A stretch of 64,000 bases of DNA from Paratinospora sagittata. Its lineage: Eukaryota; Streptophyta; Magnoliopsida; Ranunculales; Menispermaceae. Position numbers and translations under genes: made by a program. The DNA lies in assembly GCA_035771175.1 (NCBI GenBank), contig JAYMFD010001271.1:1178001-1242000 (forward strand). Direction: 5' to 3'. The notes under the pieces are model-generated. The model was not told the origin of the DNA. It did not search any database and was given only the letters and a program-made list of their open reading frames with translations. Below are positions 34,795-49,500 of the stretch, one piece after another (position 1 is the stretch's first letter; each line of letters starts with the position of its first letter).

Positions 34795-36103
34795 CCTATC
34801 CTAAATGCACAACGCAAGTAAACGAAACAAAGTTGAGAATGCCAGAGGAATCCTATGATGCCTTTAAAATTAGTGAAAACGAAGACATCTCAGATGCGAT
34901 AACAGGTTTCACCAAGATTAGTAAAGAGGCAAAAAAGCCGGGTGAGGTGTTCCCACTAGCAAAAATAGTTGGAAAATTCCGTAGGGGACATGTATGATGA
35001 TGGAAATTCGTTGAATCGCACTCCACTGTTCAAAGGTGGAACTTACTTGCGCTGAAAAACAAGAATGAGATACTTCATGAGATCCCATGATTCTGATGTT
35101 TCGGATATTGTAAGAAATGGCTATTCTGCACCCACAAAGGTTATAAATGGAGTAATTGTGCCGAAGGAAAAGAATGTATGGCTACCCAGAGAAAAGAAGT
35201 TAGACCAATTACATGACAAGGCCATAAACACGCTTTTCTGCGGTTTTTCCATCAATGAATTCAACAGACATTGTGTCTGCAACTCTGCCAAGAAAAAATG
35301 GGATAACCTAGAAGTTATTCAAGAAGGCACAAAGCAAGTAAACGAAACAACGTTGAGAATGCTGGAGGAATCCAATGATGCGTTAAGAATTAGTGAGAAC
35401 GAAGACATGTCAGATGCCATAACACGCTTTACAAGGAACATTAAAGAAATGAAGAACTGGGTGAGTTGTTCCCGCAAGGAAAAATAGTTGGAAAATTCCT
35501 TAAGAAACATGCATGATGAAGGAAATTCTTTGAATAACCCTCCACTTTTGAAGGATGGAAATTACTTGGACTGGAAAACAAGAATGAGATACTTCAAGAG
35601 ATCCCATGATTCGGATGTTTGGCATATTGTAAGAAATGGCTATGCTGTACCCACAGAGGTTGAAAATTGAGTAATTTTGGTGAAGCTAGAGAATGTATGG
35701 TTACCCGGAGAAAAGAACTTAGAGCAATTAAATGAAAAGGCGATAAACATGATTTTTGGCAGTCTTTCCTTTAATGAATTCAACAGACTCAGTACCTGCA
35801 ACAATTCTAAGGAGAAATGGGATAAACTAGAAGTTACTCCTAAGGCACAAAGCAAGCAAACGAAACAAAGTTGAGAATGTCGGAGGAATCCTACGATGCC
35901 TTCAAAATTAGTGAGAACGAAGACATCTCAGATGCCATAACACGCTTCACCAAGATTATTAAAGAGATAAAGAAGGTCGGTGTGGTGTTCCCACGAGCAA
36001 AAATAGTTGGAAAATTCCATAGGGGACATGTATGATGAAGGAATTTCGTTAGAATCGCCCTCCACTGGTCAAGGTTGGAAATTACATGCGCTGAAAAACA
36101 AGA
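34668..36103 (+). repeat. E-D-W cassette, copy 1
   Basis: E half, D at 35065 (NGVIVPKEKNVWLPREKK, NDALRISENEDMSD), W at 35584 (CNNSKEKW). Offset to copy 2 is about 16,629 bp. The W at 35584 begins like the one at 52213 and ends like the one at 52734 (GVVFP), so one monomer has been lost between two W units by unequal exchange. Confidence 0.78.
35065..35487 (+). pseudogene. Gag relic, D monomer of cassette copy 1 (140 codons)
   Basis: MRYFMRSHDSDVSDIVRNGYS, KEKNVWLPREKKLDQLHDK, FCGFSINEFNRHCVCNSAKKKWDNLEVIQEG, NDALRISENEDMSDAITRFTRNIKEMKNWVSCSRKEK and TAG. Paralogues at 51,694 and 57,402. Confidence 0.66.
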
Positions 36104-39100
36104 ATGAGATACTTCGTGAGATCCCATTATTCGGATGTTTCGGATATTCTAAGAAATGGCTATTCTACACCCACAAAGGTTATAAATGGAGTAATTGTGC
36201 CGAAGGCAAAGAATGTATGGCTGCCCGGAGAAAAGAAGTTAGACCAATTACATGGCAAGGCCATAAACAAGCTTTTCTGCTGTCTTTCTATCAACGAATT
36301 GAACAGACATTGTTTCTGCAACTCTGCCAAGAAGAAATGGGATAACCTAGAAGTTACTCATGAAGGCACAAAGCAAGTAAATGAAACAACGTTGAGAATG
36401 CTGGAGTAATCCTATGATGCCTTCAGAATTAGTGAGAACGAAGACATCTCAGATGCCATAACCCGCTTTACCAAGAACATGGAAGAAATGAAGAATTGGG
36501 TGAGGAGTTCCCGCAAGGAAAAAAAGTTGGAAAATTCCTTAAGAAACATGTATGATGAAGGAAATTCTTTGAATAACCCTCCACTTTGGAAGAGTGGAAA
36601 TTACTTGCACTGGAAAACAAGAATGGATACTTCAAGAGATCCCATGATTCTGATGTTTGGCATATTGTAAGAAATGGTTATACTGTATCCACAAAGGTTG
36701 AAAATAGAGTAATTGTTGCGAAGGTAAAGAATCTATGGTTACCTGGAGAAAAGAAGTTAAAGCAATTAAATGAAAAGGCGATAAACATGCTTTTCGGCAG
36801 TCTTTCCATTAATGAATTCAACAGACTCAGTACCTGCGACATTCCCAAGGAGAAATGGGATAAACTAGAAGTTACTCCTAAAGGCAAAAAGCAAGTAAAC
36901 GAAACAAAGTTGAGAATGCCGGAGGAATCCTATGATGCCTTCAAAATTATTGAGAACGAAGACATCTCAGATGCCATAACACGCTTCACCAAGATTATTA
37001 AAGAGATAAAGAAGCTTGGTGAGGTGTTCCCACAAGCAAAAATAGTTGGAAAATTCCATAGGGGACATGTATGATGAAGGAATTTCGTTAGAATCGCCCT
37101 CCACTGGTCAAGGTTGGAAATTACATGCGCTGAAAAACAAGAATGAGATACTTCGTGAGATCCCATTATTCGGATGTTTCGGATATTCTAAGAAATGGCT
37201 ATTCTACACCCACAAAGGTTATAAATGGAGTAATTGTGCCGAAGGCAAAGAATGTATGGCTGCCCGGAGAAAAGAAGTTAGACCAATTACATGGCAAGGC
37301 CATAAACTAGCTTTTCTGCTGTCTTTCTATCAACGAATTGAACAGACATTGTTTCTGCAACTCTGCCAAGAAGAAATGGGATAACCTAGAAGTTACTCAT
37401 GAAGGCACAAAGCAAGTAAATGAAACAACGTTGAGAATGCTGGAGTAATCCTATGATGCCTTCAGAATTAGTGAGAACGAAGACATCTCAGATGCCATAA
37501 CCCGCTTTACCAAGAACATTGAAGAAATGAAGAATTGGGTGAGGAGTTCCCGCAAGGAAAAAAAGTTGGAAAATTCCTTAAGAAACATGTATGATGAAGG
37601 AAATTCTTTGAATAACCCTCCACTTTGGAAGAGTGGAAATTACTTGCACTGGAAAACAAGAATGGATACTTCAAGAGATCCCATGATTCTGATGTTTGGC
37701 ATATTGTAAGAAATGGTTATACTGTATCCACAAAGGTTGAAAATAGAGTAATTGTTGCGAAGGTAAAGAATCTATGGTTACCTGGAGAAAAGAAGTTAAA
37801 GCAATTAAATGAAAAGGCGATAAACATGCTTTTCGGCAGTCTTTCCATTAATGAATTCAACAGACTCAGTACCTGCGACATTCCCAAGGAGAAATGGGAT
37901 AAACTAGAAGTTACTCCTAAAGGCAAAAAGCAAGTAAACGAAACAAAGTTGAGAATGCCGGAGGAATCCTATGATGCCTTCAAAATTATTGAGAACGAAG
38001 ACATCTCAGATGCCATAACACGCTTCACCAAGATTATTAAAGAGATAAAGAAGCTTGGTGAGGTGTTCCCACAAGCAAAAATAGTTGGAAAATTCCATAG
38101 GGGACATGTATGATGAAGGAATTTCGTTAGAATCGCCCTCCACTGGTCAAGGTTGGAAATTACATGCGCTGAAAAACAAGAATGAGATACTTCGTGAGAT
38201 CCCATTATTCGGATGTTTCGGATATTCTAAGAAATGGCTATTCTACACCCACAAAGGTTATAAATGGAGTAATTGTGCCGAAGGCAAAGAATGTATGGCT
38301 GCCCGGAGAAAAGAAGTTAGACCAATTACATGGCAAGGCCATAAACAAGCTTTTCTGCTGTCTTTCTATCAACGAATTGAACAGACATTGTTTCTGCAAC
38401 TCTGCCAAGAAGAAATGGGATAACCTAGAAGTTACTCATGAAGGCACAAAGCAAGTAAATGAAACAACGTTGAGAATGCAGGAGTAATCCTATGATGCCT
38501 TCAGAATTAGTGAGAACGAAGACATCTCAGATGCCATAACCCGCTTTACCAAGAACATTGAAGAAATGAAGAATTGGGTGAGGAGTTCCCGCAAGGAAAA
38601 AAAGTTGGAAAATTCCTTAAGAAACATGTATGATGAAGGAAATTCTTTGAATAACCCTCCACTTTGGAAGAGTGGAAATTACTTGCACTGGAAAACAAGA
38701 ATGGATACTTCAAGAGATCCCATGATTCTGATGTTTGGCATATTGTAAGAAATGGTTATACTGTATCCACAAAGGTTGAAAATAGAGTAATTGTTGCGAA
38801 GGTAAAGAATCTATGGTTACCTGGAGAAAAGAAGTTAAAGCAATTAAATGAAAAGACGATAAACATGCTTTTCGGCAGTCTTTCCATTAATGAATTCAAC
38901 AGACTCTGTACCTGCGACATTCCTAAGGAGAAATGGGATAAACTAGAAGTTACTCCTAAAGGCACAAAGCAAGTAAACGAAACAAAGTTGAGAATGCCAG
39001 AGGAATCCTATGATGCCTTCAAAATTAGTGAGAACGAAGACATCTCAGATGCCATAACACGCTTCACCAAGATTATTAAAGAGATAAAGAAGCTTGGTGA

Positions 39101-40569
39101 GGTGTTCCCACAAGCAAAAATTGTTGGAAAACTCCATGGGGGACATGTATGATGATGGAATCTCGTTAGAATCGCCCTCCACGGGAAAGGTTGGAAATTA
39201 CTTGCACTGAAAAACAAGAATGAGATACTTCATGAGATCCCATTATTCGGATGTTTCGGATATTCTAAGAAATGGCTATTCTACACCCACAAATGTTATA
39301 AATGGAGTAATTGCGCCGAAGGCAAAGAATGTATGGCTACCCGGAGAAAAGAAGTTAGACCAATTACATGACAAGGCCATAAACAAGCTTTTCTGTGGTC
39401 TTTCTATCAACGAATTGAACAGACATTGTTTCTGCAACTCTACCAAGAGGAAATGGGATAACCTAGAAGTTACTCATGAAGGCACAAAGCAAGTAAATGA
39501 AACAACGTTGAGAATGCTGGAGTAATCCTATGATGCCTTCAGAATTAGTGAGAACGAAGACATCTCAGATGCCATAACCCGCTTTACCAAGAACATTGAA
39601 GAAATGAAGAATTGGGTGAGGAGTTCCCGCAAGGAAAAAAAGTTGGAAAATTCCTTAAGAAACATGTATGATGAAGGAAATTCTTTGAATAACCCTCCAC
39701 TTTGGAAGAGTGGAAATTACTTGCACTGGAAAACAAGAATGGATACTTCAAGAGATCCCATGATTCTGATGTTTGGCATATTGTAAGAAATGGTTATACT
39801 GTATCCACAAAGGTTGAAAATAGAGTAATTGTTGCGAAGGTAAAGAATCTATGGTTACCTGGAGAAAAGAAGTTAAAGCAATTAAATGAAAAGGCGATAA
39901 ACATGCTTTTCGGCAGTCTTTCCATTAATGAATTCAACAGACTCAGTACCTGCGACATTCCCAAGGAGAAATGGGATAAACTAGAAGTTACTCCTAAAGG
40001 CAAAAAGCAAGTAAACGAAACAAAGTTGAGAATGCCGGAGGAATCCTATGATGCCTTCAAAATTATTGAGAACGAAGACATCTCAGATGCCATAACACGC
40101 TTCACCAAGATTATTAAAGAGATAAAGAAGCTTGGTGAGGTGTTCCCACAAGCAAAAATAGTTGGAAAATTCCATAGGGGACATGTATGATGAAGGAATT
40201 TCGTTAGAATCGCCCTCCACTGGTCAAGGTTGGAAATTACATGCGCTGAAAAACAAGAATGAGATACTTCGTGAGATCCCATTATTCGGATGTTTCGGAT
40301 ATTCTAAGAAATGGCTATTCTACACCCACAAAGGTTATAAATGGAGTAATTGTGCCGAAGGCAAAGAATGTATGGCTGCCCGGAGAAAAGAAGTTAGACC
40401 AATTACATGGCAAGGCCATAAACAAGCTTTTCTGCTGTCTTTCTATCAACGAATTGAACAGACATTGTTTCTGCAACTCTGCCAAGAAGAAATGGGATAA
40501 CCTAGAAGTTACTCATGAAGGCACAAAGCAAGTAAATGAAACAACGTTGAGAATGCTGGAGTAATCCTA

Positions 40570-43500
40570 TGATGCCTTCAGAATTAGTGAGAACGAAGAC
40601 ATCTCAGATGCCATAACCCGCTTTACCAAGAACATTGAAGAAATGAAGAATTGGGTGAGGAGTTCCCGCAAGGAAAAAAAGTTGGAAAATTCCTTAAGAA
40701 ACATGTATGATGAAGGAAATTCTTTGAATAACCCTCCACTTTGGAAGAGTGGAAATTACTTGCACTGGAAAACAAGAATGGATACTTCAAGAGATCCCAT
40801 GATTCTGATGTTTGGCATATTGTAAGAAATGGTTATACTGTATCCACAAAGGTTGAAAATAGAGTAATTGTTGCGAAGGTAAAGAATCTATGGTTACCTG
40901 GAGAAAAGAAGTTAAAGCAATTAAATGAAAAGACGATAAACATGCTTTTCGGCAGTCTTTCCATTAATGAATTCAACAGACTCTGTACCTGCGACATTCC
41001 TAAGGAGAAATGGGATAAACTAGAAGTTACTCCTAAAGGCACAAAGCAAGTAAACGAAACAAAGTTGAGAATGCCAGAGGAATCCTATGATGCCTTCAAA
41101 ATTAGTGAGAACGAAGACATCTCAGATGCCATAACACGCTTCACCAAGATTATTAAAGAGATAAAGAAGCTTGGTGAGGTGTTCCCACAAGCAAAAATTG
41201 TTGGAAAACTCCATGGGGGACATGTATGATGATGGAATCTCGTTAGAATCGCCCTCCACGGGAAAGGTTGGAAATTACTTGCACTGAAAAACAAGAATGA
41301 GATACTTCATGAGATCCCATTATTCGGATGTTTCGGATATTCTAAGAAATGGCTATTCTACACCCACAAATGTTATAAATGGAGTAATTGCGCCGAAGGC
41401 AAAGAATGTATGGCTACCCGGAGAAAAGAAGTTAGACCAATTACATGACAAGGCCATAAACAAGCTTTTCTGTGGTCTTTCTATCAACGAATTGAACAGA
41501 CATTGTTTCTGCAACTCTACCAAGAGGAAATGGGATAACCTAGAAGTTACTCATGAAGGCACAAAGCAAGTAAATGAAACAACGTTGAGAATGCTGGAGT
41601 AATCCTATGATGCCTTCAGAATTAGTGAGAACGAAGACATCTCAGATGCCATAACCCGCTTTACCAAGAACATTGAAGAAATGAAGAATTGGGTGAGGAG
41701 TTCCCGCAAGGAAAAAAAGTTGGAAAATTCCTTAAGAAACATGTATGATGAAGGAAATTCTTTGAATAACCCTCCACTTTGGAAGAGTGGAAATTACTTG
41801 CACTGGAAAACAAGAATGGATACTTCAAGAGATCCCATGATTCTGATGTTTGGCATATTGTAAGAAATGGTTATACTGTATCCACAAAGGTTGAAAATAG
41901 AGTAATTGTTGCGAAGGTAAAGAATCTATGGTTACCTGGAGAAAAGAAGTTAAAGCAATTAAATGAAAAGGCGATAAACATGCTTTTCGGCAGTCTTTCC
42001 ATTAATGAATTCAACAGACTCAGTACCTGCGACATTCCCAAGGAGAAATGGGATAAACTAGAAGTTACTCCTAAAGGCAAAAAGCAAGTAAACGAAACAA
42101 AGTTGAGAATGCCGGAGGAATCCTATGATGCCTTCAAAATTATTGAGAACGAAGACATCTCAGATGCCATAACACGCTTCACCAAGATTATTAAAGAGAT
42201 AAAGAAGCTTGGTGAGGTGTTCCCACAAGCAAAAATAGTTGGAAAATTCCATAGGGGACATGTATGATGAAGGAATTTCGTTAGAATCGCCCTCCACTGG
42301 TCAAGGTTGGAAATTACATGCGCTGAAAAACAAGAATGAGATACTTCGTGAGATCCCATTATTCGGATGTTTCGGATATTCTAAGAAATGGCTATTCTAC
42401 ACCCACAAAGGTTATAAATGGAGTAATTGTGCCGAAGGCAAAGAATGTATGGCTGCCCGGAGAAAAGAAGTTAGACCAATTACATGGCAAGGCCATAAAC
42501 AAGCTTTTCTGCTGTCTTTCTATCAACGAATTGAACAGACATTGTTTCTGCAACTCTGCCAAGAAGAAATGGGATAACCTAGAAGTTACTCATGAAGGCA
42601 CAAAGCAAGTAAATGAAACAACGTTGAGAATGCTGGAGTAATCCTATGATGCCTTCAGAATTAGTGAGAACGAAGACATCTCAGATGCCATAACCCGCTT
42701 TACCAAGAACATTGAAGAAATGAAGAATTGGGTGAGGAGTTCCCGCAAGGAAAAAAAGTTGGAAAATTCCTTAAGAAACATGTATGATGAAGGAAATTCT
42801 TTGAATAACCCTCCACTTTGGAAGAGTGGAAATTACTTGCACTGGAAAACAAGAATGGATACTTCAAGAGATCCCATGATTCTGATGTTTGGCATATTGT
42901 AAGAAATGGTTATACTGTATCCACAAAGGTTGAAAATAGAGTAATTGTTGCGAAGGTAAAGAATCTATGGTTACCTGGAGAAAAGAAGTTAAAGCAATTA
43001 AATGAAAAGACGATAAACATGCTTTTCGGCAGTCTTTCCATTAATGAATTCAACAGACTCTGTACCTGCGACATTCCTAAGGAGAAATGGGATAAACTAG
43101 AAGTTACTCCTAAAGGCACAAAGCAAGTAAACGAAACAAAGTTGAGAATGCCAGAGGAATCCTATGATGCCTTCAAAATTAGTGAGAACGAAGACATCTC
43201 AGATGCCATAACACGCTTCACCAAGATTATTAAAGAGATAAAGAAGCTTGGTGAGGTGTTCCCACAAGCAAAAATTGTTGGAAAACTCCATGGGGGACAT
43301 GTATGATGATGGAATCTCGTTAGAATCGCCCTCCACGGGAAAGGTTGGAAATTACTTGCACTGAAAAACAAGAATGAGATACTTCATGAGATCCCATTAT
43401 TCGGATGTTTCGGATATTCTAAGAAATGGCTATTCTACACCCACAAATGTTATAAATGGAGTAATTGCGCCGAAGGCAAAGAATGTATGGCTACCCGGAG

Positions 43501-46500
43501 AAAAGAAGTTAGACCAATTACATGACAAGGCCATAAACAAGCTTTTCTGTGGTCTTTCTATCAACGAATTGAACAGACATTGTTTCTGCAACTCTACCAA
43601 GAGGAAATGGGATAACCTAGAAGTTACTCATGAAGGCACAAAGCAAGTAAATGAAACAACGTTGAGAATGCTGGAGTAATCCTATGATGCCTTCAGAATT
43701 AGTGAGAACGAAGACATCTCAGATGCCATAACCCGCTTTACCAAGAACATTGAAGAAATGAAGAATTGGGTGAGGAGTTCCCGCAAGGAAAAAAAGTTGG
43801 AAAATTCCTTAAGAAACATGTATGATGAAGGAAATTCTTTGAATAACCCTCCACTTTGGAAGAGTGGAAATTACTTGCACTGGAAAACAAGAATGGATAC
43901 TTCAAGAGATCCCATGATTCTGATGTTTGGCATATTGTAAGAAATGGTTATACTGTATCCACAAAGGTTGAAAATAGAGTAATTGTTGCGAAGGTAAAGA
44001 ATCTATGGTTACCTGGAGAAAAGAAGTTAAAGCAATTAAATGAAAAGGCGATAAACATGCTTTTCGGCAGTCTTTCCATTAATGAATTCAACAGACTCAG
44101 TACCTGCGACATTCCCAAGGAGAAATGGGATAAACTAGAAGTTACTCCTAAAGGCAAAAAGCAAGTAAACGAAACAAAGTTGAGAATGCCGGAGGAATCC
44201 TATGATGCCTTCAAAATTATTGAGAACGAAGACATCTCAGATGCCATAACACGCTTCACCAAGATTATTAAAGAGATAAAGAAGCTTGGTGAGGTGTTCC
44301 CACAAGCAAAAATAGTTGGAAAATTCCATAGGGGACATGTATGATGAAGGAATTTCGTTAGAATCGCCCTCCACTGGTCAAGGTTGGAAATTACATGCGC
44401 TGAAAAACAAGAATGAGATACTTCGTGAGATCCCATTATTCGGATGTTTCGGATATTCTAAGAAATGGCTATTCTACACCCACAAAGGTTATAAATGGAG
44501 TAATTGTGCCGAAGGCAAAGAATGTATGGCTGCCCGGAGAAAAGAAGTTAGACCAATTACATGGCAAGGCCATAAACAAGCTTTTCTGCTGTCTTTCTAT
44601 CAACGAATTGAACAGACATTGTTTCTGCAACTCTGCCAAGAAGAAATGGGATAACCTAGAAGTTACTCATGAAGGCACAAAGCAAGTAAATGAAACAACG
44701 TTGAGAATGCTGGAGTAATCCTATGATGCCTTCAGAATTAGTGAGAACGAAGACATCTCAGATGCCATAACCCGCTTTACCAAGAACATTGAAGAAATGA
44801 AGAATTGGGTGAGGAGTTCCCGCAAGGAAAAAAAGTTGGAAAATTCCTTAAGAAACATGTATGATGAAGGAAATTCTTTGAATAACCCTCCACTTTGGAA
44901 GAGTGGAAATTACTTGCACTGGAAAACAAGAATGGATACTTCAAGAGATCCCATGATTCTGATGTTTGGCATATTGTAAGAAATGGTTATACTGTATCCA
45001 CAAAGGTTGAAAATAGAGTAATTGTTGCGAAGGTAAAGAATCTATGGTTACCTGGAGAAAAGAAGTTAAAGCAATTAAATGAAAAGACGATAAACATGCT
45101 TTTCGGCAGTCTTTCCATTAATGAATTCAACAGACTCTGTACCTGCGACATTCCTAAGGAGAAATGGGATAAACTAGAAGTTACTCCTAAAGGCACAAAG
45201 CAAGTAAACGAAACAAAGTTGAGAATGCCAGAGGAATCCTATGATGCCTTCAAAATTATTGAGAACGAAGACATCTCAGATGCCATAACACGCTTCACCA
45301 AGATTATTAAAGAGATAAAGAAGCTTGGTGAGGTGTTCCCACAAGCAAAAATTGTTGGAAAACTCCATAGGGGACATGTATGATGAAGGAATTTCGTTAG
45401 AATCGCCCTCCACTGGTCAAGGTTGGAAATTACATGCGCTGAAAAACAAGAATGAGATACTTCGTGAGATCCCATTATTCGGATGTTTCGGATATTCTAA
45501 GAAATGGCTATTCTACACCCACAAAGGTTATAAATGGAGTAATTGCGCCGAAGGCAAAGAATGTATGGCTACCCGGAGAAAAGAAGTTAGACCAATTACA
45601 TGAAAAGGCCATAAACAAGCTTTTCTGTGGTCTTTCTATCAACGAATTGAACAGACATTGTTTCTGCAACTCTACCAAGAGGAAATGGGATAACCTAGAA
45701 GTTACTCATGAAGGCACAAAGCAAGTAAATGAAACAACGTTGAGAATGCTGGAGTAATCCTATGATGCCTTCAGAATTAGTGAGAACGAAGACATCTCAG
45801 ATGCCATAACCCGCTTTACCAAGAACATTGAAGAAATGAAGAATTGGGTGAGGAGTTCCCGCAAGGAAAAAAAGTTGGAAAATTCCTTAAGAAACATGTA
45901 TGATGAAGGAAATTCTTTGAATAACCCTCCACTTTGGAAGAGTGGAAATTACTTGCACTGGAAAACAAGAATGGATACTTCAAGAGATCCCATGATTCTG
46001 ATGTTTGGCATATTGTAAGAAATGGTTATACTGTATCCACAAAGGTTGAAAATAGAGTAATTGTTGCGAAGGTAAAGAATCTATGGTTACCTGGAGAAAA
46101 GAAGTTAAAGCAATTAAATGAAAAGGCGATAAACATGCTTTTCGGCAGTCTTTCCATTAATGAATTCAACAGACTCAGTACCTGCGACATTCCCAAGGAG
46201 AAATGGGATAAACTAGAAGTTACTCCTAAAGGCAAAAAGCAAGTAAACGAAACAAAGTTGAGAATGCCGGAGGAATCCTATGATGCCTTCAAAATTATTG
46301 AGAACGAAGACATCTCAGATGCCATAACACGCTTCACCAAGATTATTAAAGAGATAAAGAAGCTTGGTGAGGTGTTCCCACAAGCAAAAATAGTTGGAAA
46401 ATTCCATAGGGGACATGTATGATGAAGGAATTTCGTTAGAATCGCCCTCCACTGGTCAAGGTTGGAAATTACATGCGCTGAAAAACAAGAATGAGATACT

Positions 46501-49500
46501 TCGTGAGATCCCATTATTCGGATGTTTCGGATATTCTAAGAAATGGCTATTCTACACCCACAAAGGTTATAAATGGAGTAATTGTGCCGAAGGCAAAGAA
46601 TGTATGGCTGCCCGGAGAAAAGAAGTTAGACCAATTACATGGCAAGGCCATAAACAAGCTTTTCTGCTGTCTTTCTATCAACGAATTGAACAGACATTGT
46701 TTCTGCAACTCTGCCAAGAAGAAATGGGATAACCTAGAAGTTACTCATGAAGGCACAAAGCAAGTAAATGAAACAACGTTGAGAATGCTGGAGTAATCCT
46801 ATGATGCCTTCAGAATTAGTGAGAACGAAGACATCTCAGATGCCATAACCCGCTTTACCAAGAACATTGAAGAAATGAAGAATTGGGTGAGGAGTTCCCG
46901 CAAGGAAAAAAAGTTGGAAAATTCCTTAAGAAACATGTATGATGAAGGAAATTCTTTGAATAACCCTCCACTTTGGAAGAGTGGAAATTACTTGCACTGG
47001 AAAACAAGAATGGATACTTCAAGAGATCCCATGATTCTGATGTTTGGCATATTGTAAGAAATGGTTATACTGTATCCACAAAGGTTGAAAATAGAGTAAT
47101 TGTTGCGAAGGTAAAGAATCTATGGTTACCTGGAGAAAAGAAGTTAAAGCAATTAAATGAAAAGACGATAAACATGCTTTTCGGCAGTCTTTCCATTAAT
47201 GAATTCAACAGACTCTGTACCTGCGACATTCCTAAGGAGAAATGGGATAAACTAGAAGTTACTCCTAAAGGCACAAAGCAAGTAAACGAAACAAAGTTGA
47301 GAATGCCAGAGGAATCCTATGATGCCTTCAAAATTATTGAGAACGAAGACATCTCAGATGCCATAACACGCTTCACCAAGATTATTAAAGAGATAAAGAA
47401 GCTTGGTGAGGTGTTCCCACAAGCAAAAATTGTTGGAAAACTCCATAGGGGACATGTATGATGAAGGAATTTCGTTAGAATCGCCCTCCACTGGTCAAGG
47501 TTGGAAATTACATGCGCTGAAAAACAAGAATGAGATACTTCGTGAGATCCCATTATTCGGATGTTTCGGATATTCTAAGAAATGGCTATTCTACACCCAC
47601 AAAGGTTATAAATGGAGTAATTGCGCCGAAGGCAAAGAATGTATGGCTACCCGGAGAAAAGAAGTTAGACCAATTACATGAAAAGGCCATAAACAAGCTT
47701 TTCTGTGGTCTTTCTATCAACGAATTGAACAGACATTGTTTCTGCAACTCTACCAAGAGGAAATGGGATAACCTAGAAGTTACTCATGAAGGCACAAAGC
47801 AAGTAAATGAAACAACGTTGAGAATGCTGGAGTAATCCTATGATGCCTTCAGAATTAGTGAGAACGAAGACATCTCAGATGCCATAACCCGCTTTACCAA
47901 GAACATTGAAGAAATGAAGAATTGGGTGAGGAGTTCCCGCAAGGAAAAAAAGTTGGAAAATTCCTTAAGAAACATGTATGATGAAGGAAATTCTTTGAAT
48001 AACCCTCCACTTTGGAAGAGTGGAAATTACTTGCACTGGAAAACAAGAATGGATACTTCAAGAGATCCCATGATTCTGATGTTTGGCATATTGTAAGAAA
48101 TGGTTATACTGTATCCACAAAGGTTGAAAATAGAGTAATTGTTGCGAAGGTAAAGAATCTATGGTTACCTGGAGAAAAGAAGTTAAAGCAATTAAATGAA
48201 AAGGCGATAAACATGCTTTTCGGCAGTCTTTCCATTAATGAATTCAACAGACTCAGTACCTGCGACATTCCCAAGGAGAAATGGGATAAACTAGAAGTTA
48301 CTCCTAAAGGCAAAAAGCAAGTAAACGAAACAAAGTTGAGAATGCCGGAGGAATCCTATGATGCCTTCAAAATTATTGAGAACGAAGACATCTCAGATGC
48401 CATAACACGCTTCACCAAGATTATTAAAGAGATAAAGAAGCTTGGTGAGGTGTTCCCACAAGCAAAAATAGTTGGAAAATTCCATAGGGGACATGTATGA
48501 TGAAGGAATTTCGTTAGAATCGCCCTCCACTGGTCAAGGTTGGAAATTACATGCGCTGAAAAACAAGAATGAGATACTTCGTGAGATCCCATTATTCGGA
48601 TGTTTCGGATATTCTAAGAAATGGCTATTCTACACCCACAAAGGTTATAAATGGAGTAATTGTGCCGAAGGCAAAGAATGTATGGCTGCCCGGAGAAAAG
48701 AAGTTAGACCAATTACATGGCAAGGCCATAAACAAGCTTTTCTGCTGTCTTTCTATCAACGAATTGAACAGACATTGTTTCTGCAACTCTGCCAAGAAGA
48801 AATGGGATAACCTAGAAGTTACTCATGAAGGCACAAAGCAAGTAAATGAAACAACGTTGAGAATGCTGGAGTAATCCTATGATGCCTTCAGAATTAGTGA
48901 GAACGAAGACATCTCAGATGCCATAACCCGCTTTACCAAGAACATTGAAGAAATGAAGAATTGGGTGAGGAGTTCCCGCAAGGAAAAAAAGTTGGAAAAT
49001 TCCTTAAGAAACATGTATGATGAAGGAAATTCTTTGAATAACCCTCCACTTTGGAAGAGTGGAAATTACTTGCACTGGAAAACAAGAATGGATACTTCAA
49101 GAGATCCCATGATTCTGATGTTTGGCATATTGTAAGAAATGGTTATACTGTATCCACAAAGGTTGAAAATAGAGTAATTGTTGCGAAGGTAAAGAATCTA
49201 TGGTTACCTGGAGAAAAGAAGTTAAAGCAATTAAATGAAAAGACGATAAACATGCTTTTCGGCAGTCTTTCCATTAATGAATTCAACAGACTCTGTACCT
49301 GCGACATTCCTAAGGAGAAATGGGATAAACTAGAAGTTACTCCTAAAGGCACAAAGCAAGTAAACGAAACAAAGTTGAGAATGCCAGAGGAATCCTATGA
49401 TGCCTTCAAAATTAGTGAGAACGAAGACATCTCAGATGCCATAACACGCTTCACCAAGATTATTAAAGAGATAAAGAAGCTTGGTGAGGTGTTCCCACAA

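Larger units (their letters stand above)
19358..36103 (+). repeat. Block III: diverged mixed monomers (W, D, E, F)
   Basis: Starts: 19358 F, 19877 E, 20398 D, 20915 W, 21410 D, 21930 D, 22449 D, 22968 D, 23486 E, 24000 D, 24519 F, 25038 W, 25558 W, 26044 D, 26563 W, 27082 D, 27601 E/D, 28119 D (short), 28369 W, 28908 W, 29427 D, 29944 W, 30465 D, 30984 W (short), 31437 W, 31957 D, 32476 W, 32996 D, 33514 W, 34034 D, 34553 W/E, 35065 D, 35584 W. Neighbours differ much more from each other than in Blocks I and IV, as expected of older, less homogenised array. Confidence 0.88.
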
